Assembly: GCF_013407955.1 (NCBI RefSeq)
Contig: NZ_JACCBU010000001.1
Coordinates: forward strand, 4,464,001-4,528,000
Length of the DNA: 64,000 bases
Reading direction: 5' to 3'
Origin: Microlunatus parietis
GTDB taxonomy: Bacteria; Actinomycetota; Actinomycetes; Propionibacteriales; Propionibacteriaceae
Position numbers and translations under genes: made by a program. The notes beneath the pieces were generated by a model. That model saw nothing but the letters and a program-made list of their open reading frames with translations. It searched no databases and was not told where the DNA came from. Below, piece by piece: positions 26,641 through 34,189 of this stretch. The stretch's first letter is position 1. Each line of letters opens with the position of its first letter.

Positions 26641-28275
26641 ATGCAGATTCGATCTGCACGCTTCGTCAGGAAACGTCGCTCCGTCCGATCCCTGCTGGCG
26701 ATCGCCGCTCTGTTCGGCGCCAGTACGGGTCTCGTCATCACCAGCACCGTCGCGGCCGTTCCGGCCGACCGGGCCGCCGAACCCGCTGTCGCGGATGCCG
26801 CCTCGGGTGAACGCCCGCCGTACCGACTGCCCGGCAACACGGACCGGAACCAGTCCGACCAGCCGGCGCCGGACCACAGGCGGACCGAACGGCCGAGTGC
26901 CGGCCAGGACCGTTCCGAGTGGTCGCATTCCGACCGGGACCGCTCGGGCCGCCGCCTCGCTCACCTCGATCTCGGACTCCGGTTCACCGTGTCGGCCGAC
27001 GGCTCGATCGTCGGGTTGCGCTACCTCCGCGGCGAGGAGAGCGCGACCAGGCACGGCACCCTCCGCGACCAGTCCGGCAAGCCGCTGGCCCGGGTCGAGT
27101 TCCGCGGCGCCGGGTCCGGCTGGCAGTACGCGAAATTCGACCGGGCCGTCAAGGTCCGGGCCGGCCAGACCTTCCTGGCCACGATCCGCGCCGGCTTCCG
27201 TACCGACGCGGAACGGAGCGCCGTCATGGCGCTGTTCGATCATGGTCGGCTGGACACCGGCAAGCTCGAGAACGCGGCCGCCGTGCTGCGCCTTCGCGGC
27301 GACTGGCGCACGGTCGGCTCCGACCGGACCGAGTCCGGCGTGCAGCCGCTGATCCGCGCCGCGAAGCCGACGCCGCCGAACCCGGCTCCGTCACCGAAGC
27401 CGACACCGACGCCGACACCGACTCCGGAACCCGCTCCGACGCCGAAGCCCACCCCCACTCCGACGCCGGCGCCGTCCGAGCCGCCGGTCGACGACGGGGA
27501 GTTTCCGAACGCGGGCAACACCGGCGTGCCGGCCGGGACGAACCTGCAGCCCTACACCGGCCCGAAGACGATCACGCAGGACGGTACGGTGATCGACGGC
27601 AAGACCGTCAACGGTTCCTTGATCATCCGGGCCGCGAACGTCACCGTACGCAACTCGGTGATCAACGGCACGATCGCCACCGACGAGAACTCCACCGGCT
27701 ATTCGTTCACGATCGTCGACTCCGAAGTCAGGGTCGGGGACCGGGAGGGGACCGGGATCGGTGCCGTCAATTTCACGGTGTTGCGGGTCGAGGTGACCGG
27801 CGGGAACCGTTCGATGAACTGCTGGAAGAACTGCGACATCCGCGATTCCTATGTCCACGGCCAGTTCCGGGACGAGACCGGTGTCGCCCACGAATCGGGC
27901 ATCCGGATGGGCGCCGGCGGCAAGATCATCGGCAACACGATCATCTGTGACGCCCCCGACGTCCCGCCCGACGCCGGCTGCTCGGCCAGCCTCACCGGGT
28001 ACGGAGACTTCGCCGCCGTCCAGGACATGGAGATCCGCGGCAACCTGATCGGCGCCACCACCGGCGGCTTCTGCGCCTACGGCGGCAGCTCCGGCGGCAA
28101 ACCGTACTCCGACGGCGCCCGGGACATCCGGTTCATCGACAACACCTTCCAGCGCGGCAAGACCGGCCAGTGCGGCTTCTGGGGCCCGATCACCGACTTC
28201 GACTCGGGTGCTCCGGGCAACGTCTGGCAGGGCAACGTCTGGGACGACGGAACACCGGTCAAGCCGTCGAACTGA
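26641..28275 (+). CDS. Secreted DUF4082 plus right-handed beta-helix protein
   Basis: 544 aa. Signal peptide (KRRSVRSLLAIAALFGASTGLVI), then a DUF4082-like module at about residues 105-230 (LGLRFTVSADGSIVGLRYL... GWQYAKFD), the same module repeated in the 3883 protein. A Pro-Thr-rich linker (residues 242-285) follows, then a beta-helix domain from residue 300 with strands such as LIIRAANVTVRNSVING. Cys residues in NCWKNCD, CDAPD and CGFWG may form disulfides. The last 250 residues are nearly identical to the protein encoded in inverse orientation at 30084-31076. Its end overlaps the convergent asparagine-synthase-like gene by 17 bp. Probably cell-surface glycan binding or modifying. Confidence 0.82.
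   Translation: MQIRSARFVRKRRSVRSLLAIAALFGASTGLVITSTVAAVPADRAAEPAVADAASGERPPYRLPGNTDRNQSDQPAPDHRRTERPSAGQDRSEWSHSDRDRSGRRLAHLDLGLRFTVSADGSIVGLRYLRGEESATRHGTLRDQSGKPLARVEFRGAGSGWQYAKFDRAVKVRAGQTFLATIRAGFRTDAERSAVMALFDHGRLDTGKLENAAAVLRLRGDWRTVGSDRTESGVQPLIRAAKPTPPNPAPSPKPTPTPTPTPEPAPTPKPTPTPTPAPSEPPVDDGEFPNAGNTGVPAGTNLQPYTGPKTITQDGTVIDGKTVNGSLIIRAANVTVRNSVINGTIATDENSTGYSFTIVDSEVRVGDREGTGIGAVNFTVLRVEVTGGNRSMNCWKNCDIRDSYVHGQFRDETGVAHESGIRMGAGGKIIGNTIICDAPDVPPDAGCSASLTGYGDFAAVQDMEIRGNLIGATTGGFCAYGGSSGGKPYSDGARDIRFIDNTFQRGKTGQCGFWGPITDFDSGAPGNVWQGNVWDDGTPVKPSN
27751..28143 (+). repeat. Left arm of a 393-bp near-identical inverted repeat
   Basis: This part of the beta-helix coding sequence matches 30216-30608 on the other strand with only a handful of differences, including at third codon positions. 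The arms flank the asparagine-synthase-like gene, separated by about 2.07 kb. Confidence 0.85.
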
Positions 28276-30055
28276 CCGGCGCCCTGGCGGTTCGGTCCGT
28301 GGCCGCCAGCAGGTTGATCAGGAAGGCCACGGTGGTTGGCTGGGCCGGCGTGCTCCCGGAGAGCACCCGGTCCAGCCAGCCGGCCCGCAGCAGCGGAACG
28401 CCGTAGAGCGCTTCGCAGGCTGCGGGCTCGGCCCGCCAGTGTTCCAGCACCAGCGCGGCGGCATCGGCCGCACCGAGTTGGGCCCGCCGGCCCCGGGTCA
28501 CGCGCTGGTGCACCTTACGTACCATCTTGCGCGCGGTCACCGTGCCGGTCGACAGCCGGGTGAACACCGAGCGGGTGCCGAGCCGGGCCGGCACCAGACC
28601 GGAGTCGAGCGGGACCCGGGCCAGTTCCGGGTCGAGCCGCCGCATCAACCGGCCGAGCAGCATCGAGTCGCGCTTGTCTCCGGGGGCGACCGCGAGCGCC
28701 AGTTCGACGAAGGTCCGGTCGAACATCGGGTTGATGTAGTGCCGCCGGATCGCGGCGACGGTGCCGTGTACGCCGGCCCAGCGGTGCATCCGCTGCATCA
28801 GGTAGAAGTCGTCGGTGGACCGAAGCCAGTCGCCGGGCCCGAAGAGCCCGTGCAGCGTGCCGAGCGTGGTCGCGCGAGCGTGGTCGAGGAAGGCCGGCTC
28901 GAAGGCGTCGGCCTCGACGGCCTCGTTGCTGAAGAGTCGCCAGCGAGCCAGCCGATCGACCAGGTGCGGCGAGGTGGTGGCGTGGGCCGGCTGGCCGGCG
29001 TAGTAGAAGCCGCGGGCGACCTCGCCGCCCAGCCCGCCGAGCCGATGGCCCTGCTCCAGATGGGATTCGGCGAGCAGCAGCGGCGCCAGGGCCAGTGGGC
29101 TCGCCGCGCACTCCAGCTCCCGGGCCGCGGCCAGCGCCAGGGCGTGGGTCTCGGCGGGCGTGGGCCGACGCTGTTCGTCGAGTCGGTACACCTGGTGCGC
29201 CATCCCGAACCTTTCGACCAGCTGGGCGGCGATCATGACGTCCGGACTGTCCGGGTTGCCGAGGGTCAGGGCACGGATCCCGGCCCGACGCTGCTCCGGG
29301 ATCGCCGCCAGCAGGATCCGCGAGTCGTGGCCACCCGTGAGCTGCAGCATGGCGTCCGGATGATCATCGAGGTAAGCCGTCTGCCACTGGACCAGGATGG
29401 CGGCCATCGCCTCGACGGCCTCGTCGAGTTGCGGCGCGGTTGCGGGTCGGGCCGGCGGCTCGGCGTACCGGCGCAGGTCCAGCCCGCCCCGGTGCAGCGT
29501 CGCGATCGTCGCCGGGCCGAACGTGTGTACGCCGGCGAACAGGGTGGCGTCGCCGATCTGCCAGCCGATCAGCGCCTGCGCTCCGAGGCCGGCCGGGTCG
29601 AGCGCGCCGCCGGCCAGGATCGACAGGGCGCGGGCGCTGGTGGACACGGCGGACACGCCCGGCCCGCGCCACCAATAGAGCTGATGGAAGCCCAGCCAGT
29701 CACCGGCGATCATGATCGGCGCGCCGGGCGCCGGGCGGTGGGCCGCGGCGAACGGCGGCAGTAGGTCCGTCAGGGCGGCGCCGTTGGCGATCATCGCGGG
29801 CAGTTCGGTCGTGGCGACATCACGAGTCCGGGTACGCGCGGCCCGGCCGAGCCGCACCGTGAACCCGCCGGCCGGGTCGGTCAGGTCGCCGGGATCCGTT
29901 CCGGCGAAGGCAATCCAGCCGTCGTCGGTACGCCGGAGCGTCGGTTCGGCCGGCAGGGAATCGTTCAGGCAGCCGACCGCCTGGGCCAAGGACCGCTCGT
30001 CGATCGCCGGCCCGCCGGGGTCGGAGCTGAGCGTCACTGCGAGAAGAGCCTTCAT
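28259..30055 (-). CDS. Asparagine-synthase-like amidotransferase lacking the glutaminase cysteine
   Basis: 598 aa. The C-terminal half has the PP-loop ATP site as LQLTGGHDSRILLAA (about residue 235), where Asn synthetases carry SGGxDS, followed by GNPDSPDVMIAAQLVERFG. The N-terminus begins MKALL rather than MC, so the Ntn nucleophile Cys-2 of glutamine-dependent enzymes is missing: either ammonia or an amine on another carrier is the likely nucleophile, or the domain is purely structural. In XrtA-type polysaccharide loci, asparagine-synthase-family amidotransferases accompany the same ligase/decarboxylase/carrier trio seen here. Last gene of the leftward operon, 28 bp after the beta-helix gene. 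Confidence 0.8.
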   Translation of the reverse strand: MKALLAVTLSSDPGGPAIDERSLAQAVGCLNDSLPAEPTLRRTDDGWIAFAGTDPGDLTDPAGGFTVRLGRAARTRTRDVATTELPAMIANGAALTDLLPPFAAAHRPAPGAPIMIAGDWLGFHQLYWWRGPGVSAVSTSARALSILAGGALDPAGLGAQALIGWQIGDATLFAGVHTFGPATIATLHRGGLDLRRYAEPPARPATAPQLDEAVEAMAAILVQWQTAYLDDHPDAMLQLTGGHDSRILLAAIPEQRRAGIRALTLGNPDSPDVMIAAQLVERFGMAHQVYRLDEQRRPTPAETHALALAAARELECAASPLALAPLLLAESHLEQGHRLGGLGGEVARGFYYAGQPAHATTSPHLVDRLARWRLFSNEAVEADAFEPAFLDHARATTLGTLHGLFGPGDWLRSTDDFYLMQRMHRWAGVHGTVAAIRRHYINPMFDRTFVELALAVAPGDKRDSMLLGRLMRRLDPELARVPLDSGLVPARLGTRSVFTRLSTGTVTARKMVRKVHQRVTRGRRAQLGAADAAALVLEHWRAEPAACEALYGVPLLRAGWLDRVLSGSTPAQPTTVAFLINLLAATDRTARAPVSSTA

Positions 30056-30083
30056 GGTGCCGCCGTCCGGATGATCATGGTCG

Positions 30084-31076
30084 TCAGTTGTCGGGTGGGA
30101 GGGGGGTTCCGTCGTCCCAGCGGTTGCCCTCCCAGATGTTGCCGGGAGCGTTCGAGTCGAAGTCGGTGATCGCGCCCCAGAAGCCGCACTTTCCGCCCGG
30201 GCCGCGTTCGAAGATGTTGTCGATGAACCGGATGTCCCGGGCGCCGTCGGAGAACGGTTTGCCGCCCGAGCTGCCGCCGTAGGCGCAGAAGCCGCCGGTG
30301 GTGGCGCCGATCAGGTTGCCGCGGATCTCCATGTCGCGGACGGCGGCGAAGTCTCCGTACCCGGTGAGGCTGGCCGAGCAGCCGGCGTCGGGCGGGACGT
30401 CGGGGGCGTCACAGATGATCGTGTTGCCGATGATCTTGCCGCCGGCGCCCATCCGGATACCGGACTCGTGGGCGACACCGGTCTCGTCCCGGAACTGGCC
30501 GTGGACATAGGAATCGCGGATGTCGCAGTTCTTCCAGCAGTTCATCGAACGGTTCCCGCCGGTCACCTCGACCCGCAACACCGTGAAATTGACGGCACCG
30601 ATCCCGGTGCCTTCGTTGTTGCCGATCCGCACTTCGGAGTCGACGATCGTGAACGAGAAGCCGGTCGAATCCTCGTCGGTGGTGATCGAACCGTTGATGA
30701 TCGAGTTGCGTACGGTGACGTTCGCGGCTCTGATGATCAAGGCGCCGTCGACGGTCTTGCCGTCGATCACCGTCCCGTTCTCGGTGATCGTCTCCGGTCC
30801 CGTATAGGCCGTGAGCTTCGTTCCCGCCGGCACACCGGTGGTGTCCTCGTTCGGCAGCCCGTCCGGAGGCCCGCCGGCACCGGTCGACGGTTCGGTCGGC
30901 TGGGTCGGCGTCGCCGTGGGTGCAGGTGACCTGTCCGCGGGGCTGGGCGTCTCGAAGGCGCTCGACATCGCGGACTGCAGCCGGCCCACGCCGTAGCCGA
31001 TTCCCGCGGACGCCAGCAGCGCCGCCACGATCCCCGCGACGGCGAGTCTGCGCCTGGCCGGGCCTTTCTCGATCAT
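30084..31076 (-). CDS. Membrane-anchored or secreted right-handed beta-helix protein (paralog)
   Basis: 330 aa. Residues 10-32 (LAVAGIVAALLASAGIGYGVGRL) form a signal or anchor, then a Pro/Thr-rich linker and the same beta-helix domain as the 26641 protein; about 130 central residues differ at only two positions. It lacks the DUF4082 module of its paralog. It lies 15 bp downstream of the carrier protein gene, so it is co-expressed with the ligase/decarboxylase set, suggesting the modified glycan is its substrate or ligand. No catalytic residues assigned. Confidence 0.82.
   Translation of the reverse strand: MIEKGPARRRLAVAGIVAALLASAGIGYGVGRLQSAMSSAFETPSPADRSPAPTATPTQPTEPSTGAGGPPDGLPNEDTTGVPAGTKLTAYTGPETITENGTVIDGKTVDGALIIRAANVTVRNSIINGSITTDEDSTGFSFTIVDSEVRIGNNEGTGIGAVNFTVLRVEVTGGNRSMNCWKNCDIRDSYVHGQFRDETGVAHESGIRMGAGGKIIGNTIICDAPDVPPDAGCSASLTGYGDFAAVRDMEIRGNLIGATTGGFCAYGGSSGGKPFSDGARDIRFIDNIFERGPGGKCGFWGAITDFDSNAPGNIWEGNRWDDGTPLPPDN
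30216..30608 (-). repeat. Right arm of the 393-bp inverted repeat
   Basis: Counterpart of 27751-28143. Identity drops sharply outside this core even though both genes continue to encode the same domain, which is the pattern left by gene conversion. Confidence 0.85.
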
Positions 31077-31091
31077 GGACGGCGCCCGGCT

Positions 31092-31361
31092 TCAAGCAGC
31101 ATCGGCGAGCTTGCCGTCCACGAACGCGACCAGGGTTCCTACCGAGGCGAACAAGTCACTGCCGAATTCATGATCATCGATCATGAAACCGAACTCGGAT
31201 TCCAGTCCGGCCAACAGGTCGAGGACGGCGAGCGAGTCGAGTTCCGGCAAGGCGCCGTAGAGCGGGGTGCCCGGGGTGAGCGCACGCCCGCCGTCGGGCA
31301 GGCCGAGCGTCTCGGCGATGATCGCCTGGACCCGGGGCAGGGTGGTCGACGTGATGGTCAT
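31092..31361 (-). CDS. Acyl (peptidyl) carrier protein
   Basis: 89 aa, four-helix carrier pattern with ELDSLAVLDLLAGLE; Ser-43 is the expected phosphopantetheine site. It sits between the PLP decarboxylase and a beta-helix gene in one operon with an adenylating ligase, so the ligase probably loads it with an amino acid or fatty acid that is later moved to the polysaccharide. ATG 31359-31361 lies 9 bp after the decarboxylase stop. Confidence 0.85.
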   Translation of the reverse strand: MTITSTTLPRVQAIIAETLGLPDGGRALTPGTPLYGALPELDSLAVLDLLAGLESEFGFMIDDHEFGSDLFASVGTLVAFVDGKLADAA

Positions 31362-31370
31362 GGTGTCCTT

Positions 31371-32612
31371 TCAGATCAGGGCTTCGGCCGGGGCCGGGTG
31401 GCCCAGGAACGCGGTCGGGCTCGCGGTCAGGCCGTACGCGCCGGCCTGGAAGATCACGATCAGGTCGTCGACCGCCGTGGTCGGTAGCACGACCTTGTCG
31501 GCCAGCAGGTCGAGCGGGGTGCAGAGCCGGCCGACGACCGTGCTCACCTCGGCCGGCGGCTCGGTGATCTTGTTCCCGACCGCGACCGGGTAGTTCCGCC
31601 GAATCACCTGGCCCAGGTTGCCGGAGGCGGCCAGCTGGTGGTGCATCCCGCCGTCGACGACCAGGAACTGCTCGCCGCGGGACAGCTTGCGGTCCAGCAC
31701 CCGGGTCACGTACACGCCGCTCTCGCCGACCAGGTAGCGGCCCAGTTCGAGCACCGGGCGGGCCTCCGGCAGCCGGTTGGCGATCGGCCCGTCGATCAAC
31801 TCCGCGAGGTTCGCGGCGACTCGAGTGAGGTCGAGCGGCCGGTCCCGTTCGCTGTACGGAATCCCGAAACCCCCGCCCAGATTGAGATAGCGGACCGGCG
31901 TGCTGCTGAGCTCGGCCAGGGCGATGATCAACTCGACCGTACGTCGCTGCGCCTCACCGAGGATGTCGGCGTTGAGGTTCTGCGAACCGGCGAACACGTG
32001 GAAGCCGATCAGGTCGAGGTCGAGGGCGGTGATCAGCCGGAGCAGGTCCGGCACCCGTTCCGCGTCGACGCCGAACTGTTGCGGGCCGCCGCCCATCCGC
32101 ATGCCCGAGCCGCGGACGGCGAAGTCGGGATTGACCCGGATCGCGACCCGCGGCCGGATGCCCAGCCGGACCCCGGCCTCGGCGACCCGGCGCGCCTCAG
32201 TCTCGGACTCCAACTCGAGGGTGATCCCGGCGGCCACCGCCCGCCCGATCTCGGCCGGTGCCTTGCCCGGCCCGGCGAAGCCGATCCGGTCCGGCCGGAT
32301 CCCGGTGTCCAGGGCCACCGCCAGCTCGCCGGCGGAGGCGACGTCGAGGCCGTCGACCAGCCCGGCCAGGTGCTGCACCACGGCCGGCATCGGGTTCGCC
32401 TTGACCGCGTAGTGCAGCCGGATCGCCGGCGGCAGCGTCTGCCGCAACAGCTGCACCCGTTCGGTGATCAAGGAGCGGTCGTAGGCGAAGAACGGCGTGC
32501 TGCCGATCCGGGCGGCCAGCCGGGACAGGCCGATCCCGCCGATCGCGAGCTCACCGGCAACCGTACCGAAGTCGGCCGGTCCGGACCCGATGATCAACTC
32601 ACTCGCGGTCAT
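31371..32612 (-). CDS. PLP-dependent decarboxylase, XrtA-locus type (TIGR03099-like)
   Basis: 413 aa, fold-type III decarboxylase related to diaminopimelate/ornithine decarboxylases. LHYAVKANPMP contains the Schiff-base Lys (about residue 70), HVFAGSQNL and LNLGGGFGIPY bind cofactor phosphate, and VVGRLCTPLDLLAD replaces the CESxD substrate loop, with Cys retained. The overall pattern is that of the decarboxylase found beside an AMP-forming ligase and a carrier protein in exosortase-A exopolysaccharide loci. It may decarboxylate a free or carrier-bound amino acid; substrate unknown. ATGA overlap with the ligase gene. Confidence 0.85.
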   Translation of the reverse strand: MTASELIIGSGPADFGTVAGELAIGGIGLSRLAARIGSTPFFAYDRSLITERVQLLRQTLPPAIRLHYAVKANPMPAVVQHLAGLVDGLDVASAGELAVALDTGIRPDRIGFAGPGKAPAEIGRAVAAGITLELESETEARRVAEAGVRLGIRPRVAIRVNPDFAVRGSGMRMGGGPQQFGVDAERVPDLLRLITALDLDLIGFHVFAGSQNLNADILGEAQRRTVELIIALAELSSTPVRYLNLGGGFGIPYSERDRPLDLTRVAANLAELIDGPIANRLPEARPVLELGRYLVGESGVYVTRVLDRKLSRGEQFLVVDGGMHHQLAASGNLGQVIRRNYPVAVGNKITEPPAEVSTVVGRLCTPLDLLADKVVLPTTAVDDLIVIFQAGAYGLTASPTAFLGHPAPAEALI

Positions 32613-34189
32613 CCGAGTTCCGTCCGCAGCAGGGCCCGGTCGTACTTGCCGTTCGCCGAGCGCGGCAGCTCGGCCCGGACGATCACCTCGGACGGCACCT
32701 GGAAGTGCGGCAGCTCCCGGCGCAGTTCGGCGAGCAGCGCCGAGGTCGTCAGCGGGTGGCCGTTCTCCGTGGCCAGCAACACGATCCGTTGACCGAGCCG
32801 GTCGTCCGGCACGCCGAGCGCGACCGCGTCCCGGACCATCCCGGTGGCGTACGCGGCCTCCTCGACCTCGGTCGGACTGACCCGGTAGCCGGAGGTCTTG
32901 ATCATTTCGTCGGTCCGCCCGACGAAGTAGAGATAGCCGTCGGCGTCGGCGACCACCCGGTCCCCGGACCAGACCGCGAGTTCCGGCTGCCGCCAGCTCG
33001 CCGTCGGGCCCGGGACCGGGCGGAACCGTTCACTCGTCCGGACGGGATCGTTCCAGTACCCGAGGGCGACCAGGCTCCCCCGATGCACCAGCTCACCCTC
33101 TTCGCCGGGACCGCAACGGGACCCGTCCGGACGGACCACGAGGATCTCCGCGTTCGGAATGGCCTTCCCGATCGAATCCGGGCGGAGATCCACCTGAGCC
33201 GGATCGAGGTACGTGGAGCGGAAGGCCTCCGTCAGTCCGTACATGAGATAGGGGTGCGCCGCCGGGAACAACTCGCGCAACCGCGCCAGCGTGCTGCGCG
33301 GCAGCCGGCCGCCGGTGTTGGCGAAGTAGCGCAGCCGCTGCCGGGCGGCGTCCGGCCAGTCGAGCCCGGCCAACTGCAGCCAGAGCGGCGGCACGCAGGT
33401 CAGCCCGGTGACGCCGTGCCGTTCGCAGAGCCGCGGCACGTCTCGGGGCAGCAGGTAGTTCAGCAGCACCACCCGGGCCCCGGACCGGAACGCCGTGGTC
33501 AGCTGGCTGAAGCCGGCGTCGAAGCCGAGTGGCAGCACGGCCAGGATCACGTCGTGGTGATCATTTCCGAGATAGCCGGCGACGCTCTCCGCGCCGGCGA
33601 TCAGGTTGCGGTGGCTCAGCACCACCCCCTTCGGCCGGCCGGTGCTGCCGGACGTATAGAGGATCGCCGCCGGATCAAGATCGACACCGTGGCCGGTCGG
33701 TCCGGCCGGCGGATCCGTGATCATGGACGCGGCCCAGTCGTGCCGCTGCGGCCCGCCGGTCTCGGCCGGCTCGGCCGCCGAGGCGCCGATGACGATCACG
33801 TGCTCCACCGTTGACGAGGTGAGCGTCGGCCACAGGGTGCCGAGCCGCTCGGCGGTGGTGATCAGGAAGCGGGCCTCGCAGTCGGTCAGGATGTGCCCGA
33901 CCTGGGCCGGGCGGAGCACCGGATTGACGGGTACGAAGACGCCGCCGGCCACCGAACAGCCGAAGATCGCCGTCACCGTCTCGAGCCGCTTCTCGGCGAA
34001 CACCGCCACCCGGTCGCCGGGCTGCAGGCCGAGCCGGGTCAGCAGGTCGCCGGCCGCGGCGATCCGCCGCCACAGCTCGGCGTAGGCCTGCGTCTCCTCG
34101 CCGTACGTCAGCGCCGGCCGGTCCGGCAGCGCGGCGGCGGTGTGCTCGACCAGGTGGTGCAGCCGGGTCAGCGGCAGCCCGGTGATCAT
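32609..34189 (-). CDS. AMP-forming acyl-CoA/amino-acid ligase, XrtA-locus type (TIGR03098-like)
   Basis: 526 aa from ATG 34187-34189, chosen because it overlaps the upstream stop (ATGA) and starts at the family N-terminus (LHHLVEHTAAALPDRPAL). ILYTSGSTGRPKGVVLSHRN is the AMP-binding P-loop (about residues 175-195), MYGLTEAFRSTYLDP the A5 region, GDRVVADADGYLYFVGRTDEMIKTSGYRVSPTEVE the A7-A8 hinge, and RSANGKYDR holds the C-terminal catalytic Lys. It would activate a carboxylic acid as adenylate and pass it to the carrier protein at 31092. The actual acid is not predictable by eye. Confidence 0.87.
   Translation of the reverse strand: MITGLPLTRLHHLVEHTAAALPDRPALTYGEETQAYAELWRRIAAAGDLLTRLGLQPGDRVAVFAEKRLETVTAIFGCSVAGGVFVPVNPVLRPAQVGHILTDCEARFLITTAERLGTLWPTLTSSTVEHVIVIGASAAEPAETGGPQRHDWAASMITDPPAGPTGHGVDLDPAAILYTSGSTGRPKGVVLSHRNLIAGAESVAGYLGNDHHDVILAVLPLGFDAGFSQLTTAFRSGARVVLLNYLLPRDVPRLCERHGVTGLTCVPPLWLQLAGLDWPDAARQRLRYFANTGGRLPRSTLARLRELFPAAHPYLMYGLTEAFRSTYLDPAQVDLRPDSIGKAIPNAEILVVRPDGSRCGPGEEGELVHRGSLVALGYWNDPVRTSERFRPVPGPTASWRQPELAVWSGDRVVADADGYLYFVGRTDEMIKTSGYRVSPTEVEEAAYATGMVRDAVALGVPDDRLGQRIVLLATENGHPLTTSALLAELRRELPHFQVPSEVIVRAELPRSANGKYDRALLRTELG

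Noticed and set aside
26641..28275. Pectate lyase assignment for the beta-helix proteins
   Set aside because: The fold pattern fits, but no lyase catalytic Asp/Arg/Lys set could be identified, so only the fold is claimed.
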